Assembly (NCBI GenBank): GCA_049609065.1
Contig: JBMYYE010000127.1
Location: forward strand, 1-5,531
DNA: 5,531 nt
From: JBMYYE01 sp049609065
GTDB lineage: Bacteria > Pseudomonadota > Alphaproteobacteria > Rhodobacterales > Rhodobacteraceae
Direction: 5' to 3'
Under the pieces are notes generated by a model. That model ran no database searches, was not told the DNA's origin, and saw only the letters and a program-made list of their open reading frames with translations. This document shows positions 1-5,390 of this stretch, one piece after another. The translations under genes were made by a program, and so were the position numbers. Within the stretch, counting starts at the first letter, position 1. Each line of letters starts with the position of its first letter.

Positions 1-443
1 CGCCAGCGGATGGTGTCGCGTACAAAAAGTAAAAAACGGCGGAAGGATTTGATTTGATCAAACTCAAACCCCGTTTCAGGATCGCCAACTTCAATGCCAT
101 ATTTTTGAATGAGCGTTGGAACCAAATTCCCGCGGTAGCGTTTGCCATTGCGCTGAATGCCACAAATTTTATCAAAGAAGGATGATAAAACCCGCGTGTA
201 CGGATTGCGCACACAGGTGAAGGCATAGGATTTATGGCTCGCGATATTGGCTTCTAAAATGGGTTGGCTATCCTCAATGGCCCATTTATGCATTTTGCCT
301 TTGGCATCATGAATGTCGCCGTCAAAAAAGTCACCATGATCTGAATAATACATGATCTGGCCAATGGTGGAACACGCGCATTTTGGGACGACGCGGTAAA
401 CCACGCTTTCGCTTTCTGTCATCCAAGTGCCTGGAAAACCCAT
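1..443 (-). CDS. Sulfotransferase family protein (carbohydrate sulfotransferase-like), N-terminal part, cut at window edge
   Basis: Predicted PAPS-dependent sulfotransferase that would move a sulfate group from 3'-phosphoadenylyl sulfate to an acceptor, most likely a sugar hydroxyl. Reading the minus strand from the ATG at 443 gives 147 uninterrupted codons, then the window ends, so the C-terminus is missing. Residues 19-33 (VPKCACSTIGQIMYY) fit the phosphosulfate-binding loop near the N-terminus. Residues 76-93 (TCVRNPYTRVLSSFFDKI) fit the 3'-phosphate-binding motif, with Arg79 and Ser87/Ser88 as candidate contacts. Both motifs and their spacing match the Sulfotransfer_2 (HNK-1/chondroitin sulfotransferase-like) group. 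No signal peptide or membrane segment is visible at the N-terminus, so the protein is probably cytoplasmic. The start is supported by a GGAGA ribosome site 8 bases upstream; Met8 is a less likely alternative. The gene is divergent from the glycosyltransferase at 592. The family call is fairly safe; the acceptor is unknown. Confidence 0.82.
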   Translation of the reverse strand, partial: MGFPGTWMTESESVVYRVVPKCACSTIGQIMYYSDHGDFFDGDIHDAKGKMHKWAIEDSQPILEANIASHKSYAFTCVRNPYTRVLSSFFDKICGIQRNGKRYRGNLVPTLIQKYGIEVGDPETGFEFDQIKSFRRFLLFVRDTIRW

Positions 444-450
444 AAAGTTG

Positions 451-455
451 TCTCC
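451..455 (-). promoter_or_regulatory. Ribosome binding site of the sulfotransferase gene
   Basis: The minus strand reads GGAGA here, with 8 bases (ACAACTTT after GGAG) before the ATG at 443-441. It is a strong Shine-Dalgarno match and fixes the start chosen for the truncated sulfotransferase gene. Confidence 0.7.
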
Positions 456-484
456 AAAAGATAGTTTTTTGTTATATTTACATT

Positions 485-514
485 TATATAAAACGAATAG
501 TGAATTTTGAACAA
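485..514 (-). promoter_or_regulatory. Candidate sigma-70-type promoter for the sulfotransferase gene
   Basis: On the minus strand TTGTTC (514-509) is followed after 18 bases by TATATA (490-485). A TATAAA lies two bases further on. Transcription would start near 478 and give a leader of about 35 bases. The -35 hexamer overlaps that of the opposite candidate promoter, sharing GAAC at 509-512, so one regulator or one polymerase could affect both directions. The prediction is by consensus only. Confidence 0.3.
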
Positions 515-534
515 ATATTCTCTGTTACTATAGG
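507..534 (+). promoter_or_regulatory. Candidate sigma-70-type promoter for the GT14-HIT transcript
   Basis: TTGAAC at 507-512 and TATAGG at 529-534 are separated by 16 bases. Each matches 4 of 6 consensus positions. Transcription would start near 541 and leave a leader of about 50 bases. The match is moderate in AT-rich DNA, where chance hits are common, so this is only a candidate. Confidence 0.3.
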
Positions 535-582
535 CCGTATTTAAGCTAATTGTAGCTAAAACACACCAGAAAACAGGATAAT

Positions 583-590
583 AGGTAGGG
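583..590 (+). promoter_or_regulatory. Ribosome binding site of the GT14 gene
   Basis: AGGTAGGG lies just before the ATG at 592, with AGG at 583-585 leaving 6 bases to the start. An in-frame TAG at 586-588 sits inside this site, so the reading frame cannot extend upstream and 592 is the first possible ATG. Confidence 0.55.
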
Positions 591-591
591 T

Positions 592-2169
592 ATGGCGAAA
601 GTCGCATACATTCTTTTGTGCCACAAAGACCCTAAAGGGATCGCAGAACAGGCCAATTTACTAACGTCATCAGGCGATTTTGTGTCAATTCACTTTGATG
701 CCAATGCCCGTGCACAAGATTTTGAAATGCTCAAAACACGTTTGGCGGATAATCCAAATGTTGCTTTTGTTAAAAAACGTGTGAAATGTGGTTGGGGTGA
801 ATGGTCGTTGGTGAAAGTAACGCTCGCGGCGGTTGAACTTGCGTTGCAGGCTTTCGAAAGCGCGACGCATTTTTATATGCTGTCTGGGGACTGTATGCCG
901 ATCAAAACGGCGGAGCATATCCATGATTTTCTAGATGCCCGCGATGTGGATTATATCGAAAGCTTTGACTTTTTCGAAAGTGGATGGATTAAAACGGGGA
1001 TCAAAGAGGATCGTCTGGTTTACCGCCATTTTTGGAATGAGCGCAAACATAAGAAAGCCTTTTACGCCTCTCTTAATGCTCAGCGGCGGTTGGGACTTGA
1101 TCGTCCGATTCCAAAGGACGTTGACGTGATGATCGGATCACAATGGTGGTGTTTGCGGCGTCGAACCATGGAGTGGGTGGTCAAACTCACCAAAACGCGC
1201 AAAGACATCATGCGGTTTTTCAAAACCACCTGGATCCCTGATGAAACGTTTTTCCAAACACTGGTGCCTCATGTTGTGCCTGAAAACGAAATTGATACCC
1301 GCACGTTAACATTCTTGGTGTTCACAGATTATGGAATGCCAGCCGTGTTTCACAATGATCACTATGATTTTCTACTGGCACAAGACTATCTGTTCACCCG
1401 CAAAGTTTCACCTGAGGCGCTTGAATTGAAATCGCGTTATGCAGATCTTTATCGTGAAACAGATGTGTCCTTTACCCCATCGGGGCAAGGGAAAAGACTT
1501 CATAAGTTTTTGACGGAGCGCGGCCGCGAAGGTCAGCGTTTCGCCCCGCGATTCTGGGAAACGGATAAAACTGTGGGCAGTGACCGCAAGCTTTACGTTG
1601 TGGTGTGCAAAAAATGGCACGTGGCCAAGCGGCTGGTTGAGCGGATGCGCGGCCGTGTTGATATTCCGGCCTTGCAGTATCTTTTTAATGAAGAGGACAC
1701 GGTTCTCCCTGATTTGGGGGGCATTCAGGCCACACTTTCAAAACGCACGCGTCACCGCCGGGTGGTGATGCGGATGCTTTATGATGATGTGAAGCGAGAG
1801 AAACTCTTGATTTGTATGGATCCTCGGAACCTTGATCTGTTGGAAGACATGGACAAAGACCAAGGCGAAATGCGAATTTTGGATTTGGAATGCGAATTTT
1901 CAGATCAGTATCTCATGGGGCATGCAAAACGTATCGGGCTTTTGGGGGAAAATGTATCCACCTCGATCTATGACAATCTGATGCCGACCTTGCATTATGA
2001 ATTTAAGCGCGAGGCGGAAAACCTGCGGGCATTTGGATTTGAACATTATTTCCGCATGCCAGAAAGCGCATCAATTGAAGCGCGCGCTGGGACTTTGGCG
2101 CGGTTCTTGGAAATCCCGCTTGAAACGGCCACGGAAGTGGCTGAGATTAACTATCTCTTTAAAGATTAG
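592..2169 (+). CDS. Core-2/I-branching family (GT14) glycosyltransferase with C-terminal domain of unknown function
   Basis: Predicted inverting glycosyltransferase of the GT14 family, which includes beta-1,6-N-acetylglucosaminyltransferases and peptide O-xylosyltransferases. Residues 1-280 carry the family pattern: YILLCHKDP (6-14), IHFD (33-36), KCGWGEWSLV (65-74), YMLSGDCMP (95-103), IGSQWWCL (181-188) and IPDETFFQT (215-223), where Glu218 is the likely catalytic base. LFTRKVSPEA (267-276) resembles the end of the domain. Residues 330-525 form a second region that I cannot assign. It starts with a strand-like KLYVVVCKK and ends with GTLARFLEIP and a long helix. I believe databases list such an extension in Rhodobacterales GT14 proteins as a DUF (DUF5928, from memory). 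There is no signal peptide or transmembrane segment, unlike the membrane-anchored eukaryotic enzymes, so it is probably cytoplasmic or peripheral. The start is fixed by an in-frame TAG at 586. It is divergent from a sulfotransferase and 9 bases upstream of the HIT gene. Donor and acceptor sugars are unknown. Confidence 0.88.
   Translation: MAKVAYILLCHKDPKGIAEQANLLTSSGDFVSIHFDANARAQDFEMLKTRLADNPNVAFVKKRVKCGWGEWSLVKVTLAAVELALQAFESATHFYMLSGDCMPIKTAEHIHDFLDARDVDYIESFDFFESGWIKTGIKEDRLVYRHFWNERKHKKAFYASLNAQRRLGLDRPIPKDVDVMIGSQWWCLRRRTMEWVVKLTKTRKDIMRFFKTTWIPDETFFQTLVPHVVPENEIDTRTLTFLVFTDYGMPAVFHNDHYDFLLAQDYLFTRKVSPEALELKSRYADLYRETDVSFTPSGQGKRLHKFLTERGREGQRFAPRFWETDKTVGSDRKLYVVVCKKWHVAKRLVERMRGRVDIPALQYLFNEEDTVLPDLGGIQATLSKRTRHRRVVMRMLYDDVKREKLLICMDPRNLDLLEDMDKDQGEMRILDLECEFSDQYLMGHAKRIGLLGENVSTSIYDNLMPTLHYEFKREAENLRAFGFEHYFRMPESASIEARAGTLARFLEIPLETATEVAEINYLFKD
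1869..1900. repeat. 12-bp perfect direct repeat inside the GT14 gene
   Basis: AATGCGAATTTT occurs at 1869-1880 and again at 1889-1900, a period of 20 bases. Because 20 is not a multiple of 3, the two copies are read in different frames. Slippage between them would delete 20 bases and truncate the C-terminal region of the glycosyltransferase. Confidence 0.6.
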
Positions 2170-2171
2170 GA
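2168..2171 (+). promoter_or_regulatory. Ribosome binding site of the HIT gene, overlapping the GT14 stop codon
   Basis: AGGA at 2168-2171 lies 7 bases before the ATG at 2179 and includes the last two bases of the upstream TAG (2167-2169). This arrangement suggests translational coupling in a two-gene transcript. Confidence 0.6.
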
Positions 2172-2178
2172 CCTTCAC

Positions 2179-2580
2179 ATGGCTTATGCATATGATTCTG
2201 AAAACATTTTCGCCAAAATTATCCGCGGTGAAATTCCCTGTACGAAGGTCTTTGAAAGTGACCATGCATTGGCCTTTCGCGATATTACCCCACAAGCGGA
2301 CGAGCATATTCTCGTCATTCCCAAAGGCCCGTATGTGACCTATGACCACTTCGCAAGCGAGGCATCGGATGCGGAAATCGTCGGCTTCACCCGCGCGATT
2401 TCTACTGTGTGTCAAGACCTCGGCATCACGCCTGGTGCGGATGGGCAAGGCTATCGCATGATTTCAAATGCGGGCATGTCAGGTGTGCAAGAGGTCCCAC
2501 ATCTCCATGTGCATATTTTATCGCGCGCGGGGTCATTGGGGCGGATGTTGTCCCAAAGCGTGCGCCCCAACGGGGCTTAG
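2179..2580 (+). CDS. HIT family (HinT-like) histidine-triad nucleotide-binding protein
   Basis: A 133-residue histidine-triad protein. HinT-branch enzymes are small soluble dimers that hydrolyse nucleoside phosphoramidates and aminoacyl-adenylates. The triad HLHVHIL is at residues 108-114 (His108, His110, His112); His110 is the expected nucleophile. Upstream are the family blocks NIFAKIIRGEIP (9-20), FRDITPQADEHILVIP (33-48, with His43) and GYRMISNAG (91-99), which closely parallel E. coli HinT in order and spacing. The segment after the triad (SRAGSLGRML) departs from the LGGRPLGPML known in E. coli HinT and seems one residue longer. The C-terminus is short and polar. The start is supported by an AGGA site overlapping the stop of the glycosyltransferase gene 9 bases upstream, suggesting co-transcription. 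The stop codon overlaps that of convergent polA by 4 bases. The family call is firm; the physiological substrate is unknown. Confidence 0.93.
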   Translation: MAYAYDSENIFAKIIRGEIPCTKVFESDHALAFRDITPQADEHILVIPKGPYVTYDHFASEASDAEIVGFTRAISTVCQDLGITPGADGQGYRMISNAGMSGVQEVPHLHVHILSRAGSLGRMLSQSVRPNGA

Positions 2581-2594
2581 TGGGCTTCAGCCCA
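2564..2594. other. Tandem short hairpins at the HIT/polA convergent junction
   Basis: Two perfect 5-bp stems sit side by side: GCCCC-AAC-GGGGC at 2564-2576 and TGGGC-TTCA-GCCCA at 2581-2594. They flank the overlapping stop codons at 2577-2580. Neither strand has a run of U after the stems, so a classical intrinsic terminator is not supported. They could act as weak bidirectional terminators or 3'-end stabilisers for both messages, or simply reflect coding constraints. Confidence 0.35.
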
Positions 2595-5390
2595 ATTCGC
2601 ACCTTGGCCTGCGTCGACGATGAGCGGCACGTCGAGTTTGATAAACGGCTCGGCTGCGTTTTGCATGACATCGCGGGCCACTTTGATCGTGTCATCGATG
2701 GCGCTGTTGTCCACTTCGAAAATCAATTCATCATGCACCTGCAATAGCATTTTTGCCGGCAGGTCCTTAATCGCCTCTGGCATGCGGATCATGGCGCGGC
2801 GAATGATGTCCGCGGCGGTGCCTTGGATGGGGGCATTGATCGCGGCGCGCTTGGCAAAGCCGGCTTGCGGGCCTTTTGCGCCAATTTCTGGCGTGTGAAT
2901 TTTTCGCCCGAAAAGCGTTTCCACATATTTATGGGCTTTGGCAAATTCGGTGGTCGTATCCATATAGGCGCGAATGCCGGGAAAACGTTCGAAATACGTG
3001 TTGATGAAGGCTTGGGCCTCAGCGCGTGGAATGCGCAAATTCCGCGCCAGTCCAAACCCTGAAATCCCATAAATTACGCCAAAGTTAATGGCTTTTGCTT
3101 GCCTGCGGATGGCGGGATCCATACCTTCAATCGGCACGTTGAACATTTCACTGGCGGTCATAGCATGGATGTCTTTGCCGTCTTTAAACGCCTGTTTTAG
3201 CGTGTCTATCCCTGCGATATGCGCCAAGATCCGAAGCTCAATCTGGCTGTAATCGAGACTGATGAGCGTTTTGCCTTCTTCTGCAATGAACGCTTCGCGA
3301 ATGCGCCGGCCATCTTCGGTGCGCACGGGGATATTTTGCAAATTTGGGTCGGTTGAGGCAAGCCGCCCCGTATTGGCGCCGGCAATCACATAAGATGTGT
3401 GCACGCGGCCCGTTTCGGGGTTGATGTGATCTTGGAGCGCATCCGTATAGGTTGATTTCAGCTTCGACAATCCACGCCAATCAAGGACACGCGCCGGAAG
3501 GTCATGGCCGTTTGCTGCGAGATCCTCAAGGATATCTGCGCCCGTGGCATAGGCCCCTGTTTTGCCTTTCTTGCCGCCTTCGATCCCCATTTTATCAAAG
3601 AGAATTTCACCAAGCTGCTTTGGGGATCCGACATTAAAGGTTTCTTCCGCCAGCTCATGGATTTCGGCCTCAAGCCCTGCCATTTTTTGTGCGAAACTAT
3701 TGGACATGCGCGATAGCACATCGCGGTCCACTTTCACCCCGTGCATTTCCATTTGCGCCAGCACAGGCACCAAAGGACGTTCCATGGTTTCATAGACCTG
3801 CGTCACGCGTTCTTGGTGCAATTTGGGCTTAAATACCTGCCAAAGGCGCAACGTGATATCGGCGTCTTCAGCGGCGTATTTTACGGCGTCTTCGACGGGC
3901 ACTTGATCAAAGGTGATGGCACTTTTGCCCGTGCCCAGAAGGGATTTAATCGAAATGGGTTTATGATCGAGATAACGCTCGGACAGCAAATCCATCCCAT
4001 GATTATGTCGCCCCGCATTGAGCGCATAAGATAACAACATCGTGTCATCAATGGGGGCAACTTTGATCGCGTGACCGTCAATGATTTGGCGGGCGAATAT
4101 CTTGGCATCATATTTCATGTTTTGCCCGATCTTTAGGATCGATGGATCCTCAAGCATCGGTTTGAGCATGCGAAGCGCCATATCGGCGTTGATTTGCCCG
4201 TCTGAGAGCGTATCTGTGGCAAAAAGATCATCACCGCCATTTTCACGATGTGCGAGCGGAATATAGCAAGCATCCCCCGCGACACAGGCCAAAGAAATAC
4301 CAACCAGATCCACGCGCATTTCATTAAGCCCCGTGGTTTCCGTATCCACCGCCACATGGCCCGTGGCATAGATTTTATCGATCCATGATTGGAGCTGATC
4401 GGGCGTTTTTACCCATTCATAGGCGTCAGGATTGATCGGGGGGTGTTCAACCGTTGAAACTGTTGCTGCAGGTTCTGCAATCTTAGGCGCATCGACCCCA
4501 AAACGCGCGGCCGCGCGGGCGGTGAGTGTGCGAAATTCCATTTCAGACAAGAACGCCAAGAGGTCTTCGGATATGGGGTCGCGCACTTCAAGGCTTTCAA
4601 GCGTGAAGTCGAGATCCATGTTTTGATCAAGTTCAACAAGGCGTTTTGAAACACGGATGAGGTCCGCTTGTTCAATCAATGTCTGGCGGCGCTTGGGTTG
4701 CTTGATTTCACCTGCGCGCGCCAAAAGCGTATCAAGATCCCCATATTCGTTGATCAAAAGCGCGGCCGTTTTGATGCCAATTCCGGGCGCGCCGGGCACG
4801 TTATCAACGCTGTCACCAGCCAATGCTTGCACGTCGACCACACGGTTTGGGCCAACGCCGAACTTGGCCTCAACGCCTTCGGTGTCAATGCGGATGTTTT
4901 TCATCGCATCGAGCATTTCAACACCCCCCCCGATGAGCTGCATGAGGTCTTTGTCAGAACTCACAATGGTCACACGGCCCCCTGCGTCGCGGGCTTGGCG
5001 GGCAAGGGTGGCGATGATGTCGTCGGCTTCGAACCCTTCGATCTCAATGCTGGGGATATTAAAGGCGCGTGTGGCGTCCCGCGTGAGAGGAAATTGCGGG
5101 CGCAGATCCTCGGGTGCTGGGGGGCGGTTGGCCTTGTATTTATCATAAATATCGTTGCGAAATGTTTTGCCTGAATGGTCAAAAATCATCGCGGTATGGG
5201 TGGGGGCATCTGCGCCACTTGCGTCTTCGATGAATTTGAAGAGCATGTTGCAAAATCCGGCAACTGCGCCCACTGGTGCCCCGTCTGATTTTCGCGTGAG
5301 CGGCGGTAGGGCATGATAGGCCCGAAAGATAAAAGCAGATCCGTCAATAAGATAAAGATGGCAGCCTTTGCCAAATTGGTGGTCGCTCAT
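2577..5390 (-). CDS. polA: DNA polymerase I with 5' nuclease and 3'-5' proofreading domains
   Basis: Full-length 937-residue DNA polymerase I, which removes RNA primers, fills gaps and repairs DNA. Residues 1-300 form the 5' nuclease: LIDGSAFIFRAYHALPP (14-30, Asp16), EADD (121-124), SSDKD (144-148) and the helix-hairpin-helix GDSVDNVPGAPGIG (192-205). A Pro/Ala-rich linker (about 300-322) follows. The proofreading domain (about 323-525) keeps all catalytic acids: DTET (Asp349, Glu351), NMKYD (Asp428) and YAAED (Tyr505, Asp509). The polymerase domain (about 535-937) has motif A SLDYSQIELR (Asp713), the O-helix RRQAKAINFGVIYG (762-775, with Arg762, Lys766, Phe770, Tyr774) and motif C QVHDE (884-888, Asp887). 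These align with E. coli D705, R754, K758, F762, Y766 and D882. The length is close to the 928 residues of E. coli. The start has GAGG 5 bases upstream, and an in-frame stop at 5406-5408 blocks extension. No intein or frameshift is seen. Confidence 0.98.
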   Translation of the reverse strand: MSDHQFGKGCHLYLIDGSAFIFRAYHALPPLTRKSDGAPVGAVAGFCNMLFKFIEDASGADAPTHTAMIFDHSGKTFRNDIYDKYKANRPPAPEDLRPQFPLTRDATRAFNIPSIEIEGFEADDIIATLARQARDAGGRVTIVSSDKDLMQLIGGGVEMLDAMKNIRIDTEGVEAKFGVGPNRVVDVQALAGDSVDNVPGAPGIGIKTAALLINEYGDLDTLLARAGEIKQPKRRQTLIEQADLIRVSKRLVELDQNMDLDFTLESLEVRDPISEDLLAFLSEMEFRTLTARAAARFGVDAPKIAEPAATVSTVEHPPINPDAYEWVKTPDQLQSWIDKIYATGHVAVDTETTGLNEMRVDLVGISLACVAGDACYIPLAHRENGGDDLFATDTLSDGQINADMALRMLKPMLEDPSILKIGQNMKYDAKIFARQIIDGHAIKVAPIDDTMLLSYALNAGRHNHGMDLLSERYLDHKPISIKSLLGTGKSAITFDQVPVEDAVKYAAEDADITLRLWQVFKPKLHQERVTQVYETMERPLVPVLAQMEMHGVKVDRDVLSRMSNSFAQKMAGLEAEIHELAEETFNVGSPKQLGEILFDKMGIEGGKKGKTGAYATGADILEDLAANGHDLPARVLDWRGLSKLKSTYTDALQDHINPETGRVHTSYVIAGANTGRLASTDPNLQNIPVRTEDGRRIREAFIAEEGKTLISLDYSQIELRILAHIAGIDTLKQAFKDGKDIHAMTASEMFNVPIEGMDPAIRRQAKAINFGVIYGISGFGLARNLRIPRAEAQAFINTYFERFPGIRAYMDTTTEFAKAHKYVETLFGRKIHTPEIGAKGPQAGFAKRAAINAPIQGTAADIIRRAMIRMPEAIKDLPAKMLLQVHDELIFEVDNSAIDDTIKVARDVMQNAAEPFIKLDVPLIVDAGQGANWAEAH
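4924..4931. repeat. Eight-base C/G homopolymer inside polA
   Basis: A run of eight C on the plus strand (G on the polA coding strand) encodes three glycines, Gly154-Gly156, just after the SSDKD motif of the 5' nuclease domain. Such a tract is prone to replication slippage and sequencing error; a one-base change would truncate PolA early. The frame is intact here. Confidence 0.75.

Larger units (their letters stand above)
444..591. promoter_or_regulatory. Divergent intergenic control region
   Basis: This 148-base region separates the ATG of the minus-strand sulfotransferase from the ATG of the plus-strand glycosyltransferase. By direct count 42 of 148 bases are G or C (about 28%), far below the flanking genes. 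It must hold the promoters for both directions unless transcription enters from elsewhere. Visible structure includes candidate back-to-back promoters, an imperfect dyad at 502-520, and a direct repeat AGCTAA at 544-549 and 554-559 whose copies are exactly 10 bases apart. No convincing small gene is present; a 62-codon minus-strand frame running through it overlaps the start of the sulfotransferase gene in another frame and has no protein-like features. Confidence 0.6.

Noticed and set aside
419..607. 62-codon minus-strand frame through the divergent intergenic region
   Set aside because: It overlaps the start of the sulfotransferase gene out of frame, lies in 28% G+C DNA where codons are AT-biased, and has no recognisable family or convincing ribosome site.
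850..861. 12-base perfect palindrome GCTTTCGAAAGC
   Set aside because: It lies inside the conserved GT14 domain and encodes Ala-Phe-Glu-Ser; similar TTCGAAAG strings recur nearby as ordinary Phe-Glu-Ser codons, so coding explains it.
1997..2338. 113-codon plus-strand frame spanning the end of GT14 and the start of HIT
   Set aside because: It is read in a third frame through both real genes; its sequence has no motif and is rich in Lys/Arg/Leu, typical of a shadow frame.
2071..2448. 125-codon minus-strand frame across the GT14/HIT junction
   Set aside because: It is antisense to two genes with clear family motifs and shows no recognisable domain.
4657..5174. Two long plus-strand open frames (163 and 168 codons) opposite polA
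   Set aside because: They lie wholly antisense to the 5' nuclease domain of a well-conserved polA, resemble no protein family, and are low-complexity in composition (Ser/Arg/Pro-rich in one). They are shadows of codon bias.
2577..5390. Intein, reverse-transcriptase-like or otherwise exotic polymerase in place of PolA
   Set aside because: All three PolA domains are contiguous and all key residues align in order with E. coli PolA; nothing is inserted or missing.
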